64,000 bases of DNA from assembly GCF_025717675.1 (NCBI RefSeq), contig NZ_JAJIRT010000001.1:124001-188000 (forward strand), given 5' to 3'. Position 1 is the stretch's first letter; the number at the start of each line of letters is the position of its first letter. The notes under the pieces were generated by a model that saw only the letters and a list, made by a program, of their open reading frames with translations, had not been told where the DNA came from and searched no databases. A program made the translations under genes and the position numbers. This DNA comes from Paucibacter sp. DJ2R-2 (GTDB taxonomy: Bacteria > Pseudomonadota > Gammaproteobacteria > Burkholderiales > Burkholderiaceae_C). This document shows positions 1-12,778 of this stretch, in pieces.

Positions 1-5
1 ACTAC

Positions 6-188
6 GTGAGAAACGTAGTGAATCCAAGCATCAATTCCGCGCCGCAACAGGCCGAGGCGTCGACTCCCTTACAGAGTCCGAAGCCCACCGGCTTGCCTGG
101 TTCAAACCGCCTGAGTCCGTCCGAGATCGAATCGCTGCGGCAGCACTTCAAGCAGATGCGGGAACATTTGGACGCGACGGAGCCGTAA
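6..188 (+). CDS. Small hypothetical protein, paralogue of the 408-638 product
   Basis: This is a 60-residue reading frame starting with GTG; the true start could lie upstream of the window. The N-terminal half is Ser/Pro/Gln-rich and looks disordered. The C-terminal half (about residues 36-58) is a charged predicted helix, RLSPSEIESLRQHFKQM. The same helix recurs in the protein encoded at 408-638, and the DNA of the two copies is also closely similar there, so this is a recent tandem duplication. No family is recognised. The conserved LSP-x-EIE-x-LRQHFK helix suggests a small partner-binding or DNA-associated protein, which is inference only. Confidence 0.5.
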   Translation: MRNVVNPSINSAPQQAEASTPLQSPKPTGLPGSNRLSPSEIESLRQHFKQMREHLDATEP

Positions 189-407
189 CTGACGAGGACG
201 GCGGCTCGGCCTTCTCCATGCCGCAGGGCGCGACCTGAGACTCTCCCGAGGCCTCGCGCCCGGACAAGGTGCCACGTCCTGCAAGACAATAGGGTGGCCC
301 TCAAGCGCGTTGCCGGGGCCATCAAGGACTCCGGTCAGGCGCCGCCAGAAGTACAGCGCTACTGATTCAACAGAACCAAGAAGCACTGAGGGAACTTTGA
401 TCCAATC

Positions 408-638
408 ATGTCGACTCAAAACAGCAATGCTGCACCCCGCCCGGCCGAAAATTCGACGCCTTCTCATTGTCCGAATCTCGCCAGTTCTTCCAACTCAACC
501 CGCCTGAGCCCGGCCGAGATCGAAGAGCTGCGGCAGCACTTTAAGGAGGTGGGACGCCAGGTACAAGAGATCCTGGCGTCTCGGGAGAAGTCACCAACCC
601 TGAGCGGCGACAACAAAGCGGCACCGTCGTTGCGGTGA
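408..638 (+). CDS. Small hypothetical protein, paralogue of the 6-188 product
   Basis: This is a 76-residue protein with an ATG start. It has a low-complexity Ser/Asn/Pro N terminus, then the helix RLSPAEIEELRQHFKEV at about residues 31-47, then a charged tail ending in LSGDNKAAPSLR. The helix matches the 6-188 product nearly residue for residue, while the flanks have diverged. That pattern supports real selected coding rather than chance. A purine-rich GAGGGA lies about 14 bases before the ATG, a weak ribosome-binding site. The function is unknown. The location inside the island points to a mobile-element accessory role. Confidence 0.5.
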   Translation: MSTQNSNAAPRPAENSTPSHCPNLASSSNSTRLSPAEIEELRQHFKEVGRQVQEILASREKSPTLSGDNKAAPSLR

Positions 639-1141
639 TCAACCGCCGCACATCCGGACGAATGCGCGACGCGCATGCCGAGGCTTGCACGCAAGGCGGT
701 CGATTAGATCTCCTCGGGCTCCAGGTTCTAGAAACCGCACACGCATGACATCGAACAGATGCCATTCCACGGCATCTCCGATTTCGGCAGGGGACTCTCC
801 TGGGAGTCCCCGATGCGTCCCCGGGGACATTGCAATTGCCCCCACCATCAAAGGTTCATGGCCAGCTCGCAAGCAGCCACAGCCCTCACTGCAGGCCTGC
901 AGCAGCCTCTGGCCTGCGGCCTCAATGCTTGTCCTCTGCACTAGCACTTCTAGTGCAGCAGGCATCACTAAAACGCGACCGTGCTTGCTGGAGTGCTCTG
1001 CAGTCTGACGCTTCGGCAAAGCGGTGTTTCGCCGGGGATTCGCCGGGGATTCGCCGGGGATTCCAGGGGGATTCCAGGGGGATTCCCAGGTGAGTCCCCT
1101 GGGACAGGCGGAAAAGCTGTCGTAGCGCGCTCAAAGCTACA
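639..1141. repeat. Gene-poor 500-bp stretch with palindromes and five 11-bp iteron-like repeats
   Basis: No convincing gene is seen here. The stretch holds a perfect 8-bp inverted repeat GGGGACTC/GAGTCCCC at 790-811, GTCCCCGGGGAC at 817-828, the 14-bp palindrome CTGCAGGCCTGCAG at 889-902, and a hairpin with a 9-bp stem CTGCACTAG (936-944, 950-958). Five 11-bp direct repeats fill 1031-1085: GCCGGGGATTC three times, then CAGGGGGATTC twice. A further dyad, CCAG...CCTGG with a GTCCCCTGGGAC core, follows to about 1105. Eleven-base spacing puts the repeats on one face of the helix, as in protein-binding iterons. Integrase arm sites, a replication or transfer origin, or a regulatory array are all possible. 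Confidence 0.55.
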
Positions 1142-2587
1142 TCAGGAAACAGCAGACAGTTTCGGACGGGCCTGGGAACTGCCTGCGGCCTCGAAGGCAA
1201 CGCCTGCCTGATCCAGGATCCACGCCTCGATACGCTCATGGTGAACTCGCAGCAGATCCAAGGGGCGGCGCTTGTAATGCTTCTCGGCCGTCGCGCTGGG
1301 CTTGTGGCCCTGGATCTGTGCGACGACGCCAGACGGGATATCCAACCACTCGGTGAGGCTCGAAAAACTGCGACGCAAACCGTGCAGGGTCAGACCTTCG
1401 AGCCCTGCGCCGGCAGCAGCACAGCGATGCGCGCTGCTGGGATCGGTTAGGTGCCCGGTTGCACTGGCTTGCACGAGGGCGCCTGTGGGTGCAGTCGAGC
1501 CCTTTCGAGAGTGCTTCGCCTGCCGCCGTCGAATGCTCTCCGGGTCCAGGCTGAGCGCCCTTGTACTCGCGAAAACCCACTCATTTCGGCGAGGCAGACC
1601 GGCGAGAAGATGAGCAACGTAGGGAGTGAGTGGAATCAAGCGCTCGCCTTCCACCTTGTCCCGGATGGCCAAACTCTTCCACTGCGTATTCACGTCCTGC
1701 CACTTCAAAGTCAACACTTCGCCCGGACGCGCGCCTGTCATCAGCAACACGCGCAGGTAGGCGCTGATGACGGGGTTCTTAACTTGCTCCACAGCGCTGA
1801 ACCAGGCCGGAAGTTGCTCCCGCAATAGGGCGTCATCTTTCGCTGCCGGTTTGCCGAGCACTTCACGCGCCTTCTTTGTCTTCGCCGGATTGGCATTGAC
1901 CAGCAAGCGCGAGTACTCGGAATGCTCGGCGCACCAATTCAAGAAAACTTTCATGCAGCGCCAGCAAAGGCGTGCGTAGGTCGGTCGAACTGCCGCGTGT
2001 TCTCCGGCCCATGCCTCCAACACAGCCGGCGTCAGTTCCCGGATCTGGAACGACATCAATTGGAAGATTGGACCAGGCAGTGTCTTCGGCTTGCTGCCGT
2101 CGGGAGCGAGTTTGACGCCGCGCTTGCTGACCTCTCCGCCTGCTTTGCTCATCTTCACGTGATCGGCAAAGTTGCGCTCGCCCCAAAAAGGCTTGCGGTC
2201 TTCAAGGTAAACCGCCCAAGCCTCGCCGACGGTGACGCTGGCCAGCTTCTCCGCCTCCACCTGCGCTGCCTCAGCCACCTTTCGGGCTTGTGTCGCCGCG
2301 ATTGCACTGCGCTTGAGGTCACGTGGGTCTTTACCCTCGTCAATCATCCGCTGCAGTTCCCGCGCTTTGGCTTGTGCTTCAGGGATGCTCCAGGCATCAA
2401 GGCCGCCGATGGTCAGGCGCAGGTCCTTGCCTTGGTAGGTGCTTTGGAACACATAGGCTGGCTTTCCAGCCGGCGTGGACCGAACTCCGAGGCCAAGCAC
2501 ATTGGAATCCCATAGAAACGCCTGCTTTTTGTCGCCAGGACACTTGAACCCGTTGACCCTGCCGACCGTGAAAGACACCTTCGCCAT
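1142..2587 (-). CDS. Tyrosine recombinase / site-specific integrase (P4-type, DUF4102 arm domain)
   Basis: This protein catalyses integration and excision of the island by strand exchange at the tRNA attachment site. It has 481 residues, slightly longer than usual for the family. The N-terminal 90 or so residues (LGLGVRSTPAGKPAYVFQ, LTIGGLDAWSIPEAQAKA) match the arm-binding DUF4102 domain of P4-like integrases. A core-binding helical domain follows, then the catalytic domain with Arg in TGARPGEVLTLKW, the HxxR box LHGLRRSF, a His in GHKPS and the nucleophile Tyr in KHYKRRP. All catalytic residues are present, so it should be active. AGAGG precedes the ATG by about 8 bases. It reads away from the adjacent tRNA half. 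Confidence 0.93.
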   Translation of the reverse strand: MAKVSFTVGRVNGFKCPGDKKQAFLWDSNVLGLGVRSTPAGKPAYVFQSTYQGKDLRLTIGGLDAWSIPEAQAKARELQRMIDEGKDPRDLKRSAIAATQARKVAEAAQVEAEKLASVTVGEAWAVYLEDRKPFWGERNFADHVKMSKAGGEVSKRGVKLAPDGSKPKTLPGPIFQLMSFQIRELTPAVLEAWAGEHAAVRPTYARLCWRCMKVFLNWCAEHSEYSRLLVNANPAKTKKAREVLGKPAAKDDALLREQLPAWFSAVEQVKNPVISAYLRVLLMTGARPGEVLTLKWQDVNTQWKSLAIRDKVEGERLIPLTPYVAHLLAGLPRRNEWVFASTRALSLDPESIRRRQAKHSRKGSTAPTGALVQASATGHLTDPSSAHRCAAAGAGLEGLTLHGLRRSFSSLTEWLDIPSGVVAQIQGHKPSATAEKHYKRRPLDLLRVHHERIEAWILDQAGVAFEAAGSSQARPKLSAVS

Positions 2588-2602
2588 GCTGACCTCTTCT
2601 TT

Positions 2603-2640
2603 GTCTTACACCGCCACCGATGTAAGGGCGGATGTAAGAC
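2603..2640. promoter_or_regulatory. Inverted repeat just upstream of the integrase gene
   Basis: GTCTTACA at 2603-2610 is mirrored by TGTAAGAC at 2633-2640, and a third TGTAAG lies at 2621-2626. The block sits 16-53 bases upstream of the integrase start, between that gene and the tRNA half. It is placed where a regulator, excisionase or arm-type integrase site would be expected. The assignment is inference. Confidence 0.4.
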
Positions 2641-2755
2641 TATTCTTTAAAAACAGGCGAACTTCCTTCAACGCCTCAAGGCAAACTTTATCACTAAGTT
2701 GTTGATTTTTATATGTTTAATCAATTCCGTTCAACACAAGCAAACATGCAATACA

Positions 2756-2805
2756 ACGGAATCATAATCCGCAGGTCAGGGGTTCGAATCCCTGAAGCGC
2801 CACCA
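2756..2805 (+). other. 3' half of a tRNA with CAT anticodon: island attachment site (att)
   Basis: Counting back from the CCA at 2803-2805, the spacing fits a tRNA exactly: acceptor 3' strand AAGCGCC, T loop TTCGAAT, five-base variable loop, and a seven-base anticodon loop ATCATAA (2761-2767) giving anticodon CAT (Met or Ile2 type). The anticodon stem ACGGA/TCCGC pairs except at its base. Upstream of 2756 there is no D arm or 5' acceptor strand, so only the 3' half is present. The T stem is imperfect (one G-T and one A-G pair), so this copy may be decaying. It is read as the duplicated core of the island's attachment site. Confidence 0.7.
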
Positions 2806-2812
2806 AAACATG

Positions 2813-2846
2813 AAAAGCCCGCAACCTAAAGGTTGCGGGCTTTTTT
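2813..2846 (+). terminator. Rho-independent terminator after the tRNA half
   Basis: A perfect stem GCCCGCAACC / GGTTGCGGGC with a TAAA loop is followed by six T. Upstream A residues extend the stem against the T run. This is probably the terminator of the original tRNA gene, left on the chromosome side of the integration. Confidence 0.88.
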
Positions 2847-2910
2847 CTTTTCTGGCGCTCTGTGCTTCTCTGCAAGCACAGTGAAGCAGCAGAGGAAGAC
2901 GAGGTATCTG

Positions 2911-3753
2911 TCAGGCGCGAGCCTCAGGCTGAGCCTCAAACGCCGCAAGCACCCGCTTGCGAACATCACGCCCAGCACCCCGCGACCAGACTAGGCTCAG
3001 GAGCATCCGGCCGACCAGCTTCAGCGCGAGCGCGAAGACCAGCCACAGAAACAGCACGAAGCCAAAGAGTGCAATGCCGTTGGCGGCCACCTTGCCTTTG
3101 CTGAGGTCGGCACCGGCATCCACCCATTGCCGAGTTTCGCGGACCAACTCGCTGCCGCCCGAGGCGGCCTGCTCCGTCAACGTGCCCGTCAACTCGGCGA
3201 CAGGGATCACGCCGTTGGCATGCGCCATCAAATGATCAAGGGCCCGGCTCGCTTCGGGATGGGTGTGCTGATGCAGAAGGACCAAAGCACAAATCACGGC
3301 CAAGGCCAAGGTCACCCAATTGGTCAGCAGGCGATACCAGAGCGGGCGGCGCAGCAGGCCGGCGGACAGGGCCCAGCGCTGCCAGTCCGAAATCAAGGCA
3401 TGGGTCTCGCCGCTGGCAAAGTTCTGAGCCAGCAAGGGGGCGCTCTTTTTCTTGCCGCCCGCTTTCGTGCCGCTGGCAATCCGCACACGCTGACCGGCGC
3501 GCACGGCCATGTCGACATCGGACAGACGGAAGGCGGTCTCCTTGCCGTCGTCGCTCTTGACCCAGAACTCCAGCTGCTCCGAGGTCGAACTGATGATTTG
3601 GGTGCTCGCGATTTGACCCGAGCCCTGGTTGATGTAACCGCCACCGCCGGAGCCTCGCACATGGGTCTCGCTCCATTTCTGCTGCGAGACCACCTCGCCC
3701 TCGACGACGTCCAGCCACATCTGGCCCGCCGGCATGGCCACCTCTTTGCGCAT
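2911..3753 (-). CDS. Hypothetical membrane protein with two transmembrane helices
   Basis: The chosen start at 3753 gives 280 residues and has AGGGG about 9 bases upstream. An in-frame GTG at 3798 and an ATG at 3735 are alternatives. Residues 1-125 look soluble, with a Gly-rich turn (GSGGGGYINQGSG) and beta-rich segments (EFWVKSDDGKETAFRL). Hydrophobic helices follow at about 148-167 (WVTLALAVICALVLL) and 224-255 (IALFGFVLFLWLVFALALKLVG), and the C terminus is basic. No family is recognised. The gene lies downstream of czcA on the same strand, but 200 bases away, so a role in metal resistance is not implied. It is the first chromosomal gene outside the island. Confidence 0.6.
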   Translation of the reverse strand: MRKEVAMPAGQMWLDVVEGEVVSQQKWSETHVRGSGGGGYINQGSGQIASTQIISSTSEQLEFWVKSDDGKETAFRLSDVDMAVRAGQRVRIASGTKAGGKKKSAPLLAQNFASGETHALISDWQRWALSAGLLRRPLWYRLLTNWVTLALAVICALVLLHQHTHPEASRALDHLMAHANGVIPVAELTGTLTEQAASGGSELVRETRQWVDAGADLSKGKVAANGIALFGFVLFLWLVFALALKLVGRMLLSLVWSRGAGRDVRKRVLAAFEAQPEARA

Positions 3754-3952
3754 CACATCCGCCCCTTTCACTCTCGCTCTGTTTGTTCGCTGGGTCACTT
3801 GTTCCTGGCTTGGTGTGCCCGCTCATTCATCGCAGCCGCCGCCAGGCAGAGCGCAGCTTGCCCGTCGCAGCGCCACAACGCCATCACCCGAAGGGGCGGA
3901 TTCGCCCCCGGCGGTGATGGCGGCGCAGAGCCTAGCGTTGCAACAGCACTGG

Positions 3953-8537
<4,585 letters not shown>

Positions 8538-8541
<4 letters not shown>

Positions 8542-9857
8542 GATGTGGTGTCTTGTTGGGTGGTGGGCTGCACGGCGAAAGGCGGCAGCCCCAAAAGGCG
8601 GGCGATCTCGGCGGCGGCGCGCCAGGCTTCGGCGCTCTGGCGCAGGGCTTGCTGGCGCAGCTGGAACAGGCTGCGCTGGGCATCGAGCACGTCGATGAAG
8701 GCGAACTTGCCCAGCTCATAACCGCGCAGCGCGGTGTCAAACGCCGTCTGCGCCAGCGGCAGCTGCTGCTCGCGCAGGCTCAGCTGCTGCAGGCGGGTCT
8801 GGCGCAGACGCTCCTGGGCTTGCGCCAGGTCCAGGCGTAGGCGAGCTTGTGCGGCGGCCAGTTGCTCGCGCGCCTGCTCCTCGCGCTTCAGCGCTTCGAG
8901 CAAATTGCCCTCATTGCGATCGCGCAGCGGCAGAGGCAAAGACAGGCCGATCACGGCCATGCTTCGCCCCGTTTCTGCCTCACGCTTGGCGCCCAGGCTG
9001 ACGGTCACATCGGGCACGCGCTTGGCGCGCTCACCGGCCGTCAGGGCCTGGCGGCGGGCGATGTCCAGGCGGGCCAGGCGCAGGGCTGGCGCTTCATCGA
9101 GCGCCGTGCTGCTGGGCGCGACTTCGGCGCTGCCGGGCGGCATTTGCTCGGCCTGGCCCTCGGCGCGATCGAAGCGGGCCTCGGCGCCGCCCCAAAGTGC
9201 AGCCAGGCGCTGGCGGGCGAGGCTCAGTTCACTGCGCGCCTGGGCCAGGTCCGCACGCGCGGCGCCGGCGGCGACCTGGGCCTTGTGCAGCTCCAGCGGC
9301 GCCACCTTGCCGGCCTGCAGGCGCAGCTGCACCGCCTGCACGCTGCGCTCGGCCAGCTGCATGGCCGATTCGCCAAGGCGCTGCTGTTCCTGCGACGCCA
9401 ACAGTTCGAAGAAGGCCGAGCTGACGGCGGCCTGCAGCTCGGCCTGCCGCGCCTGCAAACCCACGGCCGCCTGCTCGCGGGCATGGGCGGCCGCGGCCAC
9501 CCGGGCGGCGCGCTTGCCGCCCAGCTCCAAGGCCTGGCTCCACTGCACGGTGCTGCTGCGGCTGGCACGGCGCGTGTCTTCGATCAGCAGGCTGAGCTCG
9601 GGGTTGGGGCCCACGCCGGCTTGCTGCTCGGCCGCTTCCTGGGCCTGCAGCTCCAGGCGCGCAGCGGCCAGATCGGGGTTGTGGCTCAGGGCCAGGTTCA
9701 GGGCTTGCGGCAGGCTCAAACTTTCCGCGGGAACAGGCTCAGGCGTTTGCGCCCGCAAGCCCGGGCTCAGCAGCGCCAGGGCGCAGAGCCACAGCGCACT
9801 GGCGCGCGTCATCCGCACCGGCACCGGTACAAAGGAAATGAGAAAAGGGGTTCGCAT
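8538..9857 (-). CDS. czcC: CzcC-type outer-membrane efflux channel (TolC family)
   Basis: This is the outer-membrane exit duct of the tripartite metal pump. It has 439 residues with a signal peptide (hydrophobic ALWLCALALLSPGLRA, cleavage near AQT). Two TolC-type repeats follow, each with long helices (SLPQALNLALSHNPDLAAARLEL and the related ALRLARLDIARRQAL region). GGAGTG lies about 5 bases before the ATG at 9857 and supports that start over the in-frame ATG at 9812. It overlaps czcB by 4 bases. A 155-base gap separates it from czcI, with no clear terminator in it. Confidence 0.92.
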
Positions 9858-10012
9858 CGAACACTCCGGTTTGTGTGGAAAAACAGCACATTCGGGTGGT
9901 CGGCGCAGCGTCCGGCGGGCCTGAAAAAGAAACGATCAGGCCGAACTCATCTCACACGGCCTGGCCGCGTGAGGACGAGCAAAAGGGAGGAGTAGCTTGG
10001 ACGACGCGCCGC

Positions 10013-10387
10013 TCAGGCGCGCAGCCAGTTGGGGCGGTCGCGCCCCTCGGGAATGTGCGAGCGCGCAGCTGCGCAGCGCGGCAGCGGGCGCCGCTCGGCG
10101 CCGTCGGCCTGGGCACCTAGACCGTCGTCGGGCGACACGGCCAGCGGCGAATGGTTGCAATGGCAGTGACCGAGGGCGCAGACATCCTGAGCCCGGAGCT
10201 CGAGCGCATCACCGTCATCGCCGAGCACTTGAGGCTCACGCGGCTCGGCATGGGCCTGGCCTTGCAGATGGACGGCCGCCTCCAGCGCGCTGGCCTGGAA
10301 CTCCTTGATGCAGCACAGCGCTGCCGCAGCCCAGCTGGACTGGGCCAGCATCAACAGTGCCAGCAGGGTGAGGAGAAGACGACGCAT
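10013..10387 (-). CDS. czcI: CzcI-like small periplasmic protein of the czc operon
   Basis: The protein has 124 residues from the ATG at 10387. The signal peptide is classical (MRRLLLTLLALLMLAQSSWAA). The mature part has a Cys pair (ALCCIKEF) and a metal-ligand cluster CALGHCHCNH at about residues 77-86, as in CzcI proteins found upstream of czcC. CzcI is thought to modulate czc expression or periplasmic metal handling, and its mechanism is not settled. The C-terminal 40 residues are Arg/Ala/Pro-rich and unlike the rest. It lies between the P-type ATPase and czcC on the same strand. An ATG at 10441 is in frame but would put 18 residues before the signal peptide, so it was rejected. Confidence 0.75.
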   Translation of the reverse strand: MRRLLLTLLALLMLAQSSWAAAALCCIKEFQASALEAAVHLQGQAHAEPREPQVLGDDGDALELRAQDVCALGHCHCNHSPLAVSPDDGLGAQADGAERRPLPRCAAARSHIPEGRDRPNWLRA

Positions 10388-10459
10388 GGAGAGGGCTTGA
10401 ACAAAAGCGGGCGCAGTATAGCCAGCGCGGCAGACGATCATGCGGGTAAACGCTGAATT

Positions 10460-12772
10460 TCAGCGGCGCGGGCTGCGCAACATACGCAGGCCGTTGAACA
10501 CCACCAGCAAGCTGGCGCCCATATCGGCGAACACTGCCATCCACATGGTCGCGCTACCAAACAAGGCAGCCAGCAAAAAGGCGGCCTTGATGCCCAGCGC
10601 CAAGGCGATGTTTTGCCAGAGCACGGCGCGGGCGCGGCGCGAGAGCCGGATGGTCTCGGGCAGGCGCGACAGGTCGTCGTTCATCACCACCACATCGGCC
10701 GCCTCCATGGCCGTGTGCGTGCCGGCGCCGCCCATGGCAAAGCCGATGTCGGCGCGCGCCAGTGCAGGCGCGTCGTTGATGCCATCGCCGACCATGGCCG
10801 TGGGGCCCAGGCGGGCCTGCAGCTCGGTGATGGCGGCCAGCTTGTCCTCGGGCAGCAGGTTGGCGCGCAGCTCGGTGATGCCCAGCTGGGCCGCGATCGC
10901 CTGGGCGGTGCGCGGGTTGTCACCCGAGAGCATGACCGGGGTCAGGCCCAGACCGATCAGATCGGCCACGGCCTGCCGGCTGGAGGGCTTGACCGTATCG
11001 GCCACGGCGCACAAGGCCAGCACGCCGCCGACATCGGCCAGCAGGCTGACGCTGCGCCCGGCCTGCTCATGCACTGCCATCTGCGCCTCCAGTTCCGACG
11101 AGCATTGGCCGCGCTCTTCGATCCAGCGGTGATTGGCCAGCACCAGCGCCTGACCCTCGACCTGGCCGGCCACGCCGCGTCCCGCTTCGGCGCGAAAGCC
11201 CTGGACCTCGGGCGCCACAGCGACCGACAAGCCCTGGGCGATGGCCTTGGACACCGGGTGGTCCGAACGCGAGGCCAAGGCCTGGGCCCAGGCCTGCACG
11301 CGGGCCAGTTCGGCGCCGGGGCGCAGCAACTCAAAATGCGTCAGCACCGGCCGGCCTTCGGTCAGGGTGCCGGTCTTGTCGAGCGCCACGACCTTGAGCT
11401 TGCGGGCCTCTTCCAGATAGACCCCGCCCTTGATCAGGATGCCGCGACGCGCCGCCGCGGCCAGGCCGCTGACCACCGTCACCGGCGTCGAGATCACCAG
11501 GGCGCAGGGGCAGGCGATCACCAGCAGAACCAGGGCTTTGTAGACCGATTGCATCCAGGTCCAGCCGACCAGCCAGGGCATCAGCACCGCCACCGCCAGC
11601 GCCAGCACAAAGACCGCCGGGGTGTAGATGGCCGCAAAGCGATCGACAAAGCGCTGCGTCGGCGCGCGGCTGGACTGAGCCTCTTCCACCGCGTGGATGA
11701 TGCGGGCCAGGGTGCTGTCGGCCGCCAGGGCCGTGACTTCAAATTCGAGCGCCGCGGTCTGGTTGATGGTGCCGGCGTAAAGCGCATCGCCCGCCCGCTT
11801 GTCCACCGGCAGGCTCTCGCCCGTGACCGGGGCCTGGTCCACTGCACTCTGGCCACGCAGGACGCGGCCGTCCAGAGGCACCCGCTCGCCCGGCTTCAGG
11901 CGCACGGTCGCGCCCAGGCCCACCTCGCCGCTGGGCAGGCGGCGCCATTGGCCATCGGCCTGCAGCACTTCGGCGTCCTCGGGCGCCAGCGCCAGCAGGC
12001 TTTGGATGGCATGACGCGCACGGTCCACGGCGCGCGCTTCGATCAGCTCGGCCAGGGCGTACAGCGCCATCACCATGGCCGCCTCGGGCCATCGGCCGAT
12101 GACAAAAGCGCCGGTGACGGCCACGGCCATCAAGGCATTGATGTTGAGGCGGCCGACGCGCAGCGCCGCCAGGCCTTTCTTGTAGGTCTCCAGCCCGGCC
12201 AGGGCGATGGCCGCCAGGGCGAGGGCCATGGCGGCGATCTGGAAGGGAAGCGTGTCCGGCGCGAAAAAGGCCAAGGCTTCGGCGCCCAAGGCCGCCAGCA
12301 AGGAGGCGATCAGACGCGAGAGGCCGGCGCCCAACCCCGCGGGCGCTGCAGCGGCACCGCCCTGCTCAGCGTCCTGCGGCCAAGGTTGCGGCTCGTAGCC
12401 CAAGCGGCGAATGGCGGCCAGGGCCTGGGCCTGCACGGCCTCCGGCGCTTTCAGGGCCAGCTGGCGTTGGGGCACATCGAAGCGCAGCGCTTCGATGCCG
12501 GCGAGCGGCTCCAGCGCCGCGCGGATCTCGGCCTGCTCGACCGCGCAGTCCATGCTGGCGATGCGGTAGCGGGTGTAGCCGGCCAGCGCTGCGGGCGCGG
12601 CCGGCGGCAGCACCGGCTCGGCCGTCTCGCAGGCATGGCCACAGCAGTCGCCGTGGGCGGCCGGCGCGGCCGGGGCATGTGCGTGTGCATGAGCATGACC
12701 GTGCTCATGGCCATGGCTGTGGGCATGCCCATGAGAAGCGGAGCGGGAAGCAGAAGGGGCGCGTGTGTCCAT
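10460..12772 (-). CDS. zntA: Zn/Cd/Pb-exporting P1B-type ATPase (ZntA/CadA family)
   Basis: This inner-membrane pump exports Zn, Cd and Pb from the cytoplasm. From the ATG at 12772 it has 770 residues. In order: a His-rich tail (SHGHAHSHGHEHGHAHAH) with CCGHAC; a heavy-metal-associated fold with the single-Cys motif MDCAVE; transmembrane helices; the actuator loop TGES; the membrane metal site CPC (C421, C423) typical of the Zn/Cd/Pb subgroup; the phosphorylation site DKTGT (D465); and the ATP hinge GDGINDAPAL. It heads the minus-strand run zntA-czcI-czcC-czcB-czcA. A MerR-type operator overlaps the start region. If that promoter is used, the in-frame ATG at 12781 lies inside its -10 box, so 12772 was preferred. 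Confidence 0.93.
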   Translation of the reverse strand: MDTRAPSASRSASHGHAHSHGHEHGHAHAHAHAPAAPAAHGDCCGHACETAEPVLPPAAPAALAGYTRYRIASMDCAVEQAEIRAALEPLAGIEALRFDVPQRQLALKAPEAVQAQALAAIRRLGYEPQPWPQDAEQGGAAAAPAGLGAGLSRLIASLLAALGAEALAFFAPDTLPFQIAAMALALAAIALAGLETYKKGLAALRVGRLNINALMAVAVTGAFVIGRWPEAAMVMALYALAELIEARAVDRARHAIQSLLALAPEDAEVLQADGQWRRLPSGEVGLGATVRLKPGERVPLDGRVLRGQSAVDQAPVTGESLPVDKRAGDALYAGTINQTAALEFEVTALAADSTLARIIHAVEEAQSSRAPTQRFVDRFAAIYTPAVFVLALAVAVLMPWLVGWTWMQSVYKALVLLVIACPCALVISTPVTVVSGLAAAARRGILIKGGVYLEEARKLKVVALDKTGTLTEGRPVLTHFELLRPGAELARVQAWAQALASRSDHPVSKAIAQGLSVAVAPEVQGFRAEAGRGVAGQVEGQALVLANHRWIEERGQCSSELEAQMAVHEQAGRSVSLLADVGGVLALCAVADTVKPSSRQAVADLIGLGLTPVMLSGDNPRTAQAIAAQLGITELRANLLPEDKLAAITELQARLGPTAMVGDGINDAPALARADIGFAMGGAGTHTAMEAADVVVMNDDLSRLPETIRLSRRARAVLWQNIALALGIKAAFLLAALFGSATMWMAVFADMGASLLVVFNGLRMLRSPRR

Positions 12773-12778
12773 GGCTTG

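Larger units (their letters stand above)
1..2805. mobile_element. Right end of an integrated genomic island (integrase plus tRNA 3' half)
   Basis: A tyrosine recombinase gene reads away from a 3' tRNA half at 2756-2805. This is the usual arrangement of an island inserted in the 3' end of a tRNA gene. The 5' half of that tRNA is absent, so the sequence left of 2805 is foreign and the intact tRNA would lie at the island's other end, outside the window. The visible cargo is two related small proteins and a block of palindromes and iteron-like repeats. Past 2805 a strong terminator and then the metal-resistance genes follow. The element's nature (ICE, prophage or satellite) cannot be decided from this end. 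Confidence 0.7.

Noticed and set aside
639-1019. Minus-strand frame of 126 codons in the gene-poor island stretch
   Set aside because: It runs through the palindromes, has no recognised domain and no clear ribosome-binding site. It is not called, though a real small gene cannot be excluded.
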